From Epichloe hybrida (lineage: Eukaryota; Ascomycota; Sordariomycetes; Hypocreales; Clavicipitaceae), in contig JAFEKR010000001.1 of the NCBI GenBank assembly GCA_019022495.1, forward strand, positions 3,038,001-3,102,000: a DNA stretch of 64,000 nucleotides. The letters run 5' to 3'. This document shows positions 9,481 through 20,845 of this stretch, piece after piece (the first letter of the stretch is position 1; every line of letters begins with the position of its first letter). The position numbers and the translations under genes were made by a program. Below the pieces are notes generated by a model. It did no database searches. It was not told where the DNA came from and was given only the letters and a program-made list of their open reading frames with translations.

Positions 9481-12160
9481 ATGGCCGAGGAACAAAACGT
9501 GCCCAAGGTCGCCGAGGCGCACAATGTCGACACTTTCCGTACGTTGGAGTCTCTCCTCTCATTCAAGTGTCCAGAGCTGACAAGATGTCTTCTTTACAGA
9601 TCCCCCCGAGAAAATGCTTGCAAGTATGTCTTGCCCGCCGTGTAACCCTCATCCTCTTGATCGTCTCTCGCCGCTCGTCTTCTCGTCCACATCTCGGTCC
9701 ATTGGCTGCCCCGCGCACTCCATGAAATCTCTTTGATGACTGTAAAAGAACACAAGAGCGAGAAACGCACCAATGCTGACTTCTTCTCATCACCAGAGCA
9801 CCCTAGCAAACCCCATCTTGCCAGTAAGTCACACACCTACTCAGGTTGACGTGCGCCAAGCTCCGCGTTCTACGGCGGCTGGGCAAGTTGGAGAGCTTGG
9901 ACACGGCGCCACACCCCCAACTAAACATCCTTCCGCTCGCCCGTGCCCGCGATGGCTGGCGCCTGTTTCAACCCGCCACTAACAATTAATCAATCAATCA
10001 ATCAATCTTTAAAAAAAAAAAAAGATTTCGAAGAATATCAGAAGCTGTATCAAGAGTCCATTACTAACCCCACCAAGTTCTGGGGTGAGCGCGCTCGCGA
10101 GCTGCTCTCATGGTACCGCGACTTTGACACCGTCAGCAGCGGTACCCTGGCCGATGGCGATGTCAAGTGGTTCGTCGAGGGCCAGCTCAACGCCTCCTAC
10201 AACCTGGTTGATCGCCATGCCTTCAAGGATCCCAACCGCGTCGCCATCATCTACGAGGCCGATGAGCCCCAAGATGGCCGAAACGTCACCTACGGCGAGC
10301 TGCTGCGCCAGGTCTGCAAGGCAGCATGGACTTTGAAGCAGATGGGTGTTCGCAAGGGAGACACAGTCGCCATCTATTTACCCATGATTCCCGAGGCTGT
10401 GGTCGCCATTCTCGCCTGTATCCGTATTGGTGCCGTTCACTCCATAGTCTTTGCTGGCTTCTCGGCCGACTCCCTGAGAGACCGTGTCATTGACGCCCGC
10501 TCCCGCGTCGTCATCACGACAGACGAGGGGAAGCGTGGTGGCAAGCTCATCGGCACCAAGAAGATTGTCGACGACGCGCTCAAGCAGTGCCCCGATGTCA
10601 CCAGCGTCCTTGTCTTCAAGCGCACTGGCGCCGACGTCCCCATGCAGGAGGGACGCGATGTCTGGTGGCACGAGGAGCTCAAGAAGTGGCCCAGCTACAT
10701 TGCCCCCGAGGTCATGAACTCGGAGGATCCTCTCTTCTTGCTTTATACTTCTGGCTCTACCGGCAAGCCCAAGGGCGTCATGCACACCACAGCCGGCTAC
10801 TTGCTGGGCGCCGCCTTGACCGGCAAGCATGTCTTTGACATCCACGACGGCGACCGTTACTTCTGCGGTGGTGACGTTGGTTGGATTACCGGCCACACCT
10901 ATGTCGTATATGCTCCTCTGCTGCTCGGCGTGTCCACCGTTGTGTTTGAGGGTACGCCAGCCTACCCCAACTTCTCGCGATACTGGGAGATTATCGAGAA
11001 GCACAAGGTCACTCAGTTTTACGTGGCTCCCACTGCCCTCAGATTGCTGAAGCGCGCTGGCGATGAACACGTCAAGAGTGCCATGGGACATTTGCGAGTG
11101 CTCGGCTCCGTCGGTGAGCCCATTGCCGCCGAAGTCTGGAAGTGGTACTTTGAGATTGTGGGCAAGGAAGAGGCACACGTTGTTGACGTAAGTAGAGAGA
11201 AACTTGTGCTCTCTTACAATTCAGACAAAACTTACCAACATGTGCTGCAGACATACTGGCAGACTGAGACTGGTTCCAACGTCATCACCCCTCTCGCCGG
11301 CATTTCTCCCACCAAGCCTGGTAGCGCCTCTTTCCCCTTCTTTGGCATTGAGCCCGCCATCATCGATCCTGTATCTGGCGAGGAGTGCCACGGAAACGAC
11401 GTCGAGGGTGTGCTTGCCTTCAAGCAGCCGTGGCCGAGCATGACCCGAACCGTGTACGGTGCTCATGAGCGATACATGGACACGTATCTCAATGTCTACA
11501 AGGGCTACTACGTATGTTTTCCACTTTATAATCTAGCCTCACCACTACCTCCTTAATTGGGGATTTTTCCTGTCTACCTGTTATTATCTTCCTCTAGGCC
11601 CTGCTGACGAACTGCAGTTCACCGGTGACGGAGCTGGTCGCGATCACGAGGGCTTCTACTGGATCCGCGGTCGTGTCGACGACGTCGTCAACGTCTCTGG
11701 ACACCGTCTCTCGACCGCTGAAATTGAGGCCGCCCTCATCGAGCACCACGCCATTGCTGAAGCCGCCGTTGTCGGTGTTACCGATGAACTGACAGGTCAA
11801 GCCGTCAACGCCTTTGTCGCCATCAAAGACGGCAATGAGATCAGCGACACTCTCCGCAAAGAATTCATCATGCAAGTACGCAAGAGCATCGGTCCTTTTG
11901 CCGCCCCCAAGGCCATTCACGTGGTTCCCGATCTGCCCAAGACGCGAAGCGGTAAGATTATGCGAAGAATCTTGAGAAAGATCCTCGCTGGTGAGGAGGA
12001 CCAGCTTGGTGACATTTCTACTGTAAGTTTTTGCACACGAGTCTTCTCCATCTTTTTAACACATAAACTTGGGATGGGAATCTGATTGGCGTAGTTGTCT
12101 GATCCGAGCATCGTGGAGAAAATCATCGAAGTGGTCCATCAGGAGAAGAAGGCCAAATGA
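9481..12160 (+). CDS. facA: Acetyl-CoA synthetase (acetate-CoA ligase)
   Basis: Cytosolic/nuclear AMP-forming enzyme that makes acetyl-CoA from acetate, ATP and CoA; needed for growth on acetate or ethanol. Seven-exon model: 9481-9538, 9600-9623, 9797-9823, 10025-11187, 11251-11511, 11618-12022 and 12095-12160, total 667 residues, normal for the family. The first three exons are tiny (58, 24 and 27 bp). Motifs: [15 protein letters not shown] (adenylate-forming P-loop), [23 protein letters not shown] (created by splicing at 11188-11250), [21 protein letters not shown] (also created by splicing) and the C-terminal [12 protein letters not shown] with the catalytic, acetylatable Lys. Phases agree. 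The third intron ends in a poly-A stretch followed by AAG, an unusual acceptor context, and gives Asn in the HLANFEEYQ junction; the frame reading through that poly-A tract is not coding upstream. Confidence 0.95.
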
Positions 12161-13442
12161 ATGACGAGTTGGGAGTGATTTTCCCATCCTGTCTTCTTCA
12201 ATCGAGTCGTATTACATAATTGGCGGAATAGTGTTGGGAGTGAATTTTTTGGTATTTGGAATTTATACCACCTGGTGGATGGCCTAATATGTTATGTGTG
12301 TGGTTTATATTTTGTGCGAGGAGTAATCCCGTACAAGAAGTCGATGCAATCAGTAATAGCGTATTCTGAATGAAGATGCAAGTGGGGCAATTGATGGGGT
12401 AGCACGCAGTACAGAGTACATGTCGCTGTACATATCCGTAGACTTGCGCTGGCTGAGAGGCCTTGGAACAAACCGGGTCTGCAATAAAAGTGATCGAGGG
12501 CAGCAGACATCCACATCCACATCCACAGCTGCGTTTCAGAGTTCATTTCAGCGTCTCATTAGTATCAGATTTGGCGGGCCAACGAAAGCCCCAAAGCCAC
12601 GCAGAAACACAAAAAAAAAAAAAAAAAAAACCGTCAGCCGTCAGCCCAGCCGCCAACTACCCTGTCCATGCCATGATGACGGCTAGAAAGGCTACAGTGC
12701 TAATTCCGCATCTGTATTAATAATACATATGTACATAGGGCACCGCTTGCGTGGAGCGAATAGAATAGGAGCGACAGGAAGTTGAAGATGTTGCCACTTG
12801 CCGCCGCATGGCCAACAAGCCCTCCCCCTCAGGAGTTGCGTAATGGTTCGTTCCCGTCTCCACTTTACTACTCTCACCAGCCAACGGCCAAAGCCTACCC
12901 GTCCGCAGCACCTGCACTGCCTCACCGAGTCACCATCCTCCTTCGCCCCCCATCCCCTACCCTCCCCCCCCCCCGGACTCGCTCCTTGGTTGTGTGGTTT
13001 TAGTCGACACCACAACTCATCCATTGTCAACCAGACGTCTCAGATGCTCACCCCCTACTTTTTGTTCCTGCGCCAGCAAATCAGCAAATCGCTCCACGGT
13101 TTTCCTTTGTGTCCTCTACATCACCCCGTCTAGTACGGATTACCCAAGATCATTTCTTTGTATTCGCGAACTGTATCCGACTCAAGACGACGGCGGCAGA
13201 CCTGAACGCAAGCCGTTGAGCCGTTGAGCCGTTGAGCCGTTGAGCCAAGTACGACGATTATCGCTTACCAACACCACCGTTCTCTCCTTGTGTGGATCAT
13301 TTGACATCCCATATCAACAATATCGATGAATCGATGAATCGGATATAGTAGATATCTGTGCGACCGCTTCCGTCTCGAGGGACGTCTTCCCTTGTCTCTC
13401 TCTCTCTCTTTACTCTCTCCAATCCCTCCGACGTGATCAACA
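12161..13442. other. acs 3' flank and ADAM gene promoter region
   Basis: 1.28 kb without a recognisable gene. It holds a poly-A tract (about 12610-12630), pyrimidine-rich stretches (12960-12975 and 13390-13420) and a 9-bp tandem repeat at 13211-13246. The CT-rich DNA just before 13443 is typical of fungal core promoters. Confidence 0.5.
13211..13246. repeat. 9-bp tandem repeat GCCGTTGAG
   Basis: Four tandem copies of GCCGTTGAG in the upstream region of the ADAM gene. Confidence 0.85.
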
Positions 13443-15944
13443 ATGATTACATTACGATCCGTCGCGGCCGCCGTCGCCAGCATTGCGCTGTTGGCTCAGT
13501 CCTCGTTGGCAGACTCTGTCAAGCGTAACCCCGTTAGTTATATATCCTTGGTCGAAAACCCCGTCATCCAGGCGCCGTCGCATCGAGTCAACGCCTTTTC
13601 GAAATTCGACCTTCTGTTCACCTTGCATAATGGCCGACAAAAAGTTAGGTTGGCGCTTGAACCGAACCACGACGTCCTCCACGAAGATTTTGCCATCACG
13701 CACCTAAACGAAGACGGTTCCGTGCGAGAAGTGAACAAGGTTCCCCGCTCCGAAGACAAAGTGTACCGTGGATCAGCCTTCATCGAGCGCTCAGAAATCA
13801 AAGGGTGGGCCAAGGCCGGTTGGGCTCGTGTTTCTATCCATCAGGATGGACAACGACCTCTGTTTGACGGTGCATTTCGCATCGATGGCGACAACCATCA
13901 CATTCTCTCGCGATCAGATTATCAATCCTTGAAGGACGAAAAAGACCCCGACGTGGTCTCCGCAGCTCGCCAAGATGTCATGGTGGTATGGCGCGATTCT
14001 GATGTTGTCGAAGACGTCGACAACGATGGCCGAACTGAGCTGAAGCGCAACATTGCCGAGGCTTCTACCTGCAACGCCGACACTTTGGATTTCAACAACA
14101 ACTTTCAAACTGAAGCCGGCGAGAGCAATCTGTCGCTCAGGTCCATGGGCTTTGGATCCTTGTTCGGCCGTCAGATCGACGATGTAGGAAGCGGTGGTAC
14201 CGGCCTCGACTTGACGAACTTGATGAAGTCTATCGGCTCGACAGCCGGCTGCCCGACCACCAAAAAGGTTGCGTTGGTGGGCATTGCCACTGACTGCAAC
14301 TACTTTTCAGCGTTGAACAGCACGAGTGCTGTCAAGAAGCAAATCGTCGGAATTGTCAACAAGGCATCGGAGATCTATGAAAGCACCTTCAAGATCTCGC
14401 TGGCCATCAAGAATCTTACCATTATCGATAGAGCTTGTACCGGTACCACGCCAGGCAACACACCGTGGAACGTCAAATGCGGTGACGATGTGACCCTTAA
14501 CGATCGACTCAACACCTTTTCAAAATGGCGCGGCGAGTCCAAGGACGAAAATGCCTACTGGACCTTATTTACCACTTGTCCCACCCAGACAGCTGTCGGA
14601 CTGGCTTGGCGTGGCATGGTCTGCCGGCCCGGATCTGGCAACAACGTAGACGGCAGCGGCAGAAACGAGACTGTTGCAGCCACCAATGTTGTCGTCAGGG
14701 CCGATACGGAATGGCAGATTTTCGCACACGAATCAGGTCACACGTTTGGAGCTGTTCACGATTGTGTTCCGCGTACTTGCCAAGACAGCACATCCCCGCA
14801 AGCTTGCTGCCCTTTGAGCCGAGATCAGTGCGATGCCGGCGGCAAGTTCATCATGAATCCGTCGACGGGCAAAGGCATCACTGCCTTCTCGCCTTGCAGC
14901 ATCGGCCTCATTTGCTCTGGTCTCAAATCCAACATGATCAGGGGAAACTGCTTGACCGACAACAAGAACATCCAGACAGATGTAGAGATTGGCAGCATAT
15001 GCGGCAACGGCATTGTGGAATCCGGCGAAGACTGCGACTGTGGTGGCGAATCAGGGTGCAAGGACAACAAGTGCTGCGACGCCAAGACGTGCAAGTTCAC
15101 CGCCAACTCCAAGTGTGACCCGAGCAACGAAGACTGCTGCACGCCTCAATGTCAGCTCGCATCAAGCGGCACCGTTTGTCGGTCCAGCACGGGAGATTGC
15201 GATGTGGCCGAGTCCTGCCCTGGCGACAAGGCGGCCTGCCCGGAGGACAAGCACAGGAACAACGGCGACTCATGCGGCAACGGCCTCGAATGTGCTTCGG
15301 GCCAATGTACGTCGAGGGACTTGCAGTGCCAGCACTTGGCCAACAGCTTGACGGGACGCAACAACACCAAGGCCTGTGCCGACACGGAGTGCATGCTCGC
15401 CTGCACGTCGCCGGAGCTATCATCGAACCAATGCATGACGTACAACCAATTCTTCGTGGACGGAACCAGCTGTGGCGCCGGCGGCCACTGCTCCAACGGG
15501 TCGTGCGAGGGCAGCTCGACGCTCAAGGAGATTCAGGCATGGATCGAGAATCACAAGACCGTCTTCATCCCCGTTGTCGTGGTACTAGGCTCGCTGATGC
15601 TCATCGCCATCATCAGCTGCATCTCCAACAGCATCCGACGCAGCATGCGCAAGCGCAAGGTCCGAAAGATGCCAGAGATGAGCAGCAGCTGGCCCCCGTC
15701 ATCCTCCAACAGCGGCCAGCCATGGGATGTGGGGCATGCCCAACAACAAAGACCATGGACTCAACAACAGCCTCATTATACCGAGTCGTCGGGAGCATTA
15801 TACCCCGATCACCGTCAGCAGAGTTCTCGTGGTTTCCACGAACAGCCGCCTTTTTATCCGCCGCCGCCGCCGCCGCCGCCACCGCCGCCCGCAGCCAATG
15901 GAGACGGTCGTTGGGGTAACCAACGAAGCATGAGGTATGCCTGA
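13443..15944 (+). CDS. ADAM-type zinc metalloprotease with disintegrin-like domain, membrane anchored
   Basis: Intronless, 833 residues. Order of parts: signal peptide (MITLRSVAAAVASIALLAQS, residues 1 to about 22); prodomain; reprolysin-type catalytic domain; disintegrin-like and Cys-rich domain; one transmembrane helix; cytoplasmic tail. The zinc site HESGHTFGAVHDC begins at His429 and fits HExxHxxGxxHD, with Glu430 as catalytic base; the Met-turn is FIMNPS. The disintegrin part starts at CGNGIVESGEDCDCG and is very Cys-rich. The helix is about TVFIPVVVVLGSLMLIAIIS, followed by a basic stop-transfer stretch. The tail is rich in Gln and Pro and ends after a polyproline run (FYPPPPPPP), a possible SH3 or profilin ligand. 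This is the architecture of the fungal ADM-A/ADM-B family, type I membrane sheddases whose substrates in fungi are poorly known. All catalytic residues are present. Confidence 0.93.
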   Translation: MITLRSVAAAVASIALLAQSSLADSVKRNPVSYISLVENPVIQAPSHRVNAFSKFDLLFTLHNGRQKVRLALEPNHDVLHEDFAITHLNEDGSVREVNKVPRSEDKVYRGSAFIERSEIKGWAKAGWARVSIHQDGQRPLFDGAFRIDGDNHHILSRSDYQSLKDEKDPDVVSAARQDVMVVWRDSDVVEDVDNDGRTELKRNIAEASTCNADTLDFNNNFQTEAGESNLSLRSMGFGSLFGRQIDDVGSGGTGLDLTNLMKSIGSTAGCPTTKKVALVGIATDCNYFSALNSTSAVKKQIVGIVNKASEIYESTFKISLAIKNLTIIDRACTGTTPGNTPWNVKCGDDVTLNDRLNTFSKWRGESKDENAYWTLFTTCPTQTAVGLAWRGMVCRPGSGNNVDGSGRNETVAATNVVVRADTEWQIFAHESGHTFGAVHDCVPRTCQDSTSPQACCPLSRDQCDAGGKFIMNPSTGKGITAFSPCSIGLICSGLKSNMIRGNCLTDNKNIQTDVEIGSICGNGIVESGEDCDCGGESGCKDNKCCDAKTCKFTANSKCDPSNEDCCTPQCQLASSGTVCRSSTGDCDVAESCPGDKAACPEDKHRNNGDSCGNGLECASGQCTSRDLQCQHLANSLTGRNNTKACADTECMLACTSPELSSNQCMTYNQFFVDGTSCGAGGHCSNGSCEGSSTLKEIQAWIENHKTVFIPVVVVLGSLMLIAIISCISNSIRRSMRKRKVRKMPEMSSSWPPSSSNSGQPWDVGHAQQQRPWTQQQPHYTESSGALYPDHRQQSSRGFHEQPPFYPPPPPPPPPPPAANGDGRWGNQRSMRYA

Positions 15945-16267
15945 GGGGAAAGTTTTTATCTTTTGTCAACATCTGGAATAGAGAGAGTTAGCATTCTTGG
16001 GCGTTTTGACCGGTTTTTTTCGTAGCTTGGGATACGGCGCACTGGGGCGTCGGATGGCAACGCCAGTTCTTTGGGTTATCATAGTCGTGACAAATATTGA
16101 GAGTAGTTTCTATATAAGGATTTTTGAATCAGATGGCCCATGGAAATACGATGACCAATTTGCGACCACGTAACCCAACCCTCACCTTGGGTGGATCAGG
16201 CTCATATGCCTTTCATAATCCCTTCATAATCACTAGAAGAAAATTATAGCTCTTTATTAGTTAAAAA
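15945..16267. other. Convergent intergenic region
   Basis: 323 bp between the ADAM stop codon and the stop codon of the small minus-strand gene; AT-richer 3' flanks, no gene seen. Confidence 0.5.
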
Positions 16268-16714
16268 TCACGTCCCCGTCCCACCAACCCTCTTGCCCCT
16301 CCCAGCACCCCTCTTATCCTCGAAGCCGCACAGCATAGCTGTAAACCGGAATCTCTGTCCGGGAACGCTCTATCCAGCCAGTCAGTCATGGTCGACAAGG
16401 CACGCCGCGAATCGAAAAAAGACATACATCGCCCGTGCTCAGGGCATACATGATCACCTGCTCAGGACAATCTAGCACGGAGAGCGCAAAGCCCCTCCTC
16501 TCGCGGTCCTCGAACGGCTCGGCTTTGATCCTGGGGGGGGAAAACAAAGGTGTCAGGTGAGCCGACGCCGCGCCATGGCGAGGGGGACTCACCCGCTTCC
16601 GAGCGTGACTCTCTCGCGCGCGTCCTCGTCCTCGGGGTCGCTGGCGCGCGGGTCCTTCCCGCGCGCTTGGCGGTCGCGCATCGAGGGCGTGAAGTCGTGT
16701 CGTGGCGTGGCCAT
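16268..16714 (-). CDS. Small conserved-looking fungal protein, three exons
   Basis: Found by splicing rather than as a long ORF. Exons 16714-16593, 16530-16428 and 16369-16268 give 108 residues. Intron 1 has donor GTGAGT and a C-run acceptor ending CAG; intron 2 has GTATGT and ends TAG; phases 2 and 0 agree. The N-terminus MATPRHDFTPSMRDRQARG is followed by an acidic stretch (ASDPEDEDARE), then IKAEPFEDRERRGFALSVLD, then a stretch joined across intron 2: MYALSTGDSVPGQRFRFT, and MLCGFEDKRG with a basic Gly-rich tail. A different acceptor for intron 2 (CAG at about 16332) would destroy the frame. No transmembrane helix or signal peptide; predicted soluble. From memory the pattern (acidic N-terminus, EPFEDRERRG, LCGFE) resembles a family of uncharacterised small proteins in Sordariomycetes, but I cannot verify this or assign a function. 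Confidence 0.7.
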
Positions 16715-17964
16715 GAAGATGACGCTTTGTGCGCTGGCTGATGACTTGGTTTTGTACGGATTGAATGGCGGGGGCTTTTCACTGGATCACTCGGACGTGG
16801 TTTCTGCGCTTGCTCGATCCCCGCAGTAACGGGGTAATCTCACCCCAATTATTTTACGAATCTGTGCCCTGGTTATTCGTGCTCGGATAACAGCTGCGAT
16901 TGGCTGTACGTGCAATAACCCCTGTATTATTTTAGAGAGCTACGAGGAAAATAAACAGGGGATCAAACGCCACAGAACGGTACATTACTTTTAGTATGCA
17001 TCACTGGGAAATCAAGGTATCTATCAATCCTAGCCCCTGTCACCTTCATTTCCCTTCTGGTATCTAATTGGCTCATTTACCCCTGTCATGTAGATTTGTA
17101 AAATAATTCAGGAGGTGTATCGTATCCAATCATTGTTTGCGCCCCGCTATGATTACATCGGCTTGCCGTGCCGTTGCGCCGTGAACTCGCACACAAAGTG
17201 AAGCCTGCCAACAGCCCCGGACCAAACAAGAAAGGCCTCCTCCTCCTCCTCCTCCTCCTCCTCCTCCTTCTGAGTGGATGCCCGCTGCCATTGCCGTTTC
17301 CCTTTTCCCCCCTCGCGGGGAGCCAGAGAGAATATGCATCTACTCCGTCTTCCATGCTCCGTCATGCACAGAGCTCCTAGCCCTGCAGATGCCTTTCCTT
17401 CTTTGCTACACCGTGCGCCTCCCCGTCGTGGAAAACAAAACAAAAAAAACACAAATTGCAAAAAGTAGTCATGTACAAATGAAACATGGTTCGACCATGT
17501 CGGCCATGGCCCAGAGAGCTGTGTGTATGGGGGACAAAGGTCTCCGAGTAAACATTAACGCGTACTTGCCATGTTTCGTTTTCGAGATGCCATAGAACAG
17601 AGGGGGAGAGACGGTTTCTTCGTCCGCGTCCCAGCCTTCTGCGTCTACTGTGTGATGCCGTCGCCCGTTGTGGACAATATCGATATATCATATATAAAGT
17701 ACATGGCCGTTTTCGTATGTCGTGTGGGGAAGAAAATAAAGCCAAGTGGAAAAAAAAAAAAAAAAAAAGGGGGGGCAGAGCCTGCTGGATCGCGTCGACG
17801 CATGTTTTCATGTCAACTTGGAGGGATCCTGGTCTATTTGCTAAAATTGATTACAGCAAGCTACAGATAAAAGGTCAGCATCGCGGCTTCTTTACAAAGA
17901 AAAGATTGTTTCGCATCTTCCCCGGGGGTGAGGGGGGCAATGGGAACAAGTTCAAAAGGAAGGA
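16715..17964. other. Intergenic region with simple repeats
   Basis: 1.25 kb upstream of the small minus-strand gene and 3' of the WD40 gene. It contains a (CTC)n run at about 17238-17269 and a poly-A/poly-G block at about 17750-17776. ORFs here are low-complexity shadows; no gene or structural RNA recognised. Confidence 0.5.
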
Positions 17965-20730
17965 TCAACGCACTCTACTGTTGGAGCCATATGCCAACTT
18001 TTGCCCGCTTACATCCCAGCACAAACAGTGCTCGTCTTCTTCGTCCGACTCGGACGAGCCCTTGGGACTAAGCCAGCCGGGGTGCGGTGGCCGATTCCAG
18101 CTCGCCCTTGGCATGGAGTGGCTGTCGACCTTCCATATTAATACTTGCCGTGACGTGGCGCCAGCAATGAAGGCGCCGTCTGGAGTAAACGCAAGTCGTA
18201 CAATCGGAGAATCCATCGTGAGAAAGCACTTCGCCTTGCTCTCTGGCTTCCGTGCGTTCCATATCAAGATGGCGCAATCTTCGCCTCCCGTCGCAATCAG
18301 TCGCTCGTCATCAGGAATCGGTTGAGTGGGCAACAAAGGCTGCCATGCCATCGTGGTCATGGCTCCTTGGTGGGCTGAGATGGATCGCCTTTGGCCCGAT
18401 TCATCCCAAAGCTGCGCGTCATTTTTGTCAGTATGTATCAAGGTGCAAGCGACCTCTTTTTTTTTTTTTTTTTTCCTACTCCCCCTTCACTTTCTCCATC
18501 TCTCTTTTTCTTTGGAGGGGATGCTGTGGAAGCAGGTGCGACGTACATCAAGAGTGCCCTTGTCACTTGAAGTAGCGGCCAGTTTGGACCGCCAATCAAA
18601 GAGCACCTGGGTGAAGCCGTCGTCCTCATTGGTTTCAAACTTTCGTACTTGGACAATATCCGTCTCGCTGCAGCGGAGGTACAGCAGCAAGTCACCTCCG
18701 GTCAGCAAGAAGTCGGCATCGTTGGTCCATGTGGCATCTAACGGAGTGGCGGCAATGTCGTGGCCGGGCAATTGATGGGTGAAGGCGGTTCCAGCAGCGG
18801 ACGAGTAGACAGTGACGACGGCACCACCCTTCTCGGGGGAAATGGCGAGCAGGGCCGTGTTGCTCGGGTTCCAGCTCAGCTTGATGACGGGCGGCTCCGA
18901 TACCTCCATGGTCTGCAAATGGACACCATCCGTCGACCAGACACTAACGGCGGCCAGCGACCCTGAATCGGTGGCGACGGCGATGGCAGTGCCGTCCGAC
19001 GTCCACGACAAAGCCGTGACAGTCGTGGTGCGTGGTGCGTCCGGGTCGAGCAACGCATGGGCTCTGGGAGACACGTGATGGCGGCCAGGCTCAGGGGCGG
19101 TGGAGCGACGAATGGTCCAAACGCGGGCTAGCGCATCGGTTCCAGCAGCCGCCAATACCGACGGATCGCGGGGGTTCCACTCGCACTGCAGGAGCACTGG
19201 CGCATTCTCAGCGCTTGCTGGCGACGGCGACGGCGTGGCGGTTGCGTCCGGCATGCTGCCATGGCCGTCGTCGTCCATCAGCCGGATAAACGTCGTGTCG
19301 GGCGAAAGCTCCTCCACCTTGTCTACCTGCGTGCCCTGTTCGGGGCCGTCGGTGCGGATAACGGGTGGCGGTAGCTGCTCGCCTTCTAGCGGCGACGGGT
19401 AGGCATGGTTGTTGCTCAAGTCCTGGAGACTGTTGCTGTCATCGAGGGAGCGGGCGTGCGTCGGGTGTTGATGGTCGTCGTCAACATCCATGGGCGTGGG
19501 TACAAGCGCGGAACTAGGTGCGGGCGTGTTGGTGGTGGCAGGATTTGGTGCGCTGTTGTTGTTGATGATGTCGTCGATGTTGCTCATGGACGATGAATCA
19601 ATGGCCGTGGTTGTGGGGGTTGCCATGGTGGTCATGGTGGTGGTGGTGGTGGTGGTGGTGGTGACGGGCGAGGTGACAGATGTGATGGCGTTTGTCGCCG
19701 GGGCCGCGGGTGCGGTTGCGGGTGCGGGTGCGGGTGCAGGTGCGAATGCGAATGCAGATAGAGACGGAGATGCAGATGCGCCTGCATTCGTGTTTGATTG
19801 ATTTGGGTTCGTAGGTGCAGGTGCATCAGCATATCCGTTGCTGAGACGCGGTCGCTTTGACGGTGAGCCATTCGGCAGCTGCTGGTGCATGCGCTTTCGT
19901 GATGCTTCCACATCGCCGGCTCCCGTGCCGCCTTCTGATATTTCATCCAGCGACTTGAGTGGTCCAAAGATGCCGACCTGCAGCGCCTCCGTCTCAGCAT
20001 TAGTGGCATCGCCAGGCAGCTGCCGTCATGGGATCCCCGAGTCAGTCAAGATTTTCTCCTTTCAGCCTCCTTGTCGACTTCAGCAGCAACATGTGGCTGA
20101 GAAGAAAGGCGCAAGACGAGGGGAGAAGAGAGATGCGGGAACAACAATCGCCACACACAAAAGAAGAAGAAGAAGTAGAAGACGAGACGCATGACATACC
20201 TGCTTGAGTGCAAATTCACGTTCGAGGGCATAGTACAGGAGCCCTCTGTTGACGACCGAAATGAGTGCGCGGCCCTTGACATGGGGCGCAAAGGCAAAAT
20301 CTCGGTGTGGCTCCCTTACGTGCCACTCCTTCTGGAACTTGGCGGCCGTTTCGCGATAGTCTGCGGGACATGGTAAAAATGAGTACAACTGGGCTAGCCT
20401 GACCTTGCAGTGAGAAAAAAGGTGAGGCAGAAAGAAAAGTAAATCCTTGAGCGCTTGCATCGTCATGGCAGGTAATAGGACCGCACAAGGGGAGAAAAGG
20501 TTTGGTGCCACGTACTCCCTTCCAGTAGATACCTGCGCGACGGATTAGCAAAGCGTGTCCGGCAAACCACTGGGGAGGAAGCGCCGGGGTATTAGCAGGC
20601 TCTCGACATGAAGGCGGCCAAGACCAAAGGCACCAAGGCACGCAAGAGGGAAGAAAAGGCCGGTTGGGTGATTGCGTCTTCGGGTTTGTTGAGGCCAGCA
20701 GCAGCGCGTAGCAGAGCCGAGAGCGTCGCG

Positions 20731-20763
<33 letters not shown>

Positions 20764-20845
20764 TTGGGCGTTGGGCGGTGGATGCTACGAACCTCCAAAT
20801 CAAAAAGTTGACCCTATCCGAGTCGAGAAATTCCTTGACCACCAT
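17965..20845 (-). CDS. LisH/WD40-repeat protein, TBL1/Sif2-like co-repressor subunit
   Basis: Five-exon model: 20845-20793, 20532-20516, 20360-20200, 20019-18547 and 18411-17965; 716 residues. Exon 2 is only 17 nt and supplies RYLLEG, completing the LisH motif begun in exon 1 (DSDRVNFLIW). It is followed by NYRETAAKFQKEWHVREPHR, a pattern shared with TBL1-family proteins. A long low-complexity linker rich in Ala, Thr, Pro and Asn follows, then WD repeats from about LLQCEWNPRDPSVLAAAG to LIWKVDSHSM. The repeats include LSWTSDGTAIAVA, VLFDWRSKLAATSSDKG, a spliced DLWDESG and MAWQPLLPTQP. TBL1/Sif2 proteins are nuclear scaffolds of histone-deacetylase complexes (Set3C in yeast, NCoR/SMRT in animals), so the likely role is chromatin repression. 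The last residues (AYGSNSRVR) are atypical and a further 3' exon is possible. Confidence 0.85.
20730..20781. repeat. G-rich 7-bp repeat within intron 1 of the WD40 gene
   Basis: Tandem GGGCGGT units, changing to GGGCGTT, lie on the plus strand (the C-rich strand is the transcribed gene's sense strand). Spaced GGG runs fit a G-quadruplex. It lies inside the 260-bp first intron. Confidence 0.8.

Noticed and set aside
9943..10024. Acetyl-CoA synthetase starting at the ATG at 9943
   Set aside because: That frame runs through a poly-A intron end; exons at 9481, 9600 and 9797 give the proper N-terminus and the frame of exon 4 at 10025.
14525..15919. Long plus-strand ORFs inside the ADAM gene (197 and 256 codons)
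   Set aside because: Alternative frames of a GC-rich, Cys-rich coding region with no recognisable protein.
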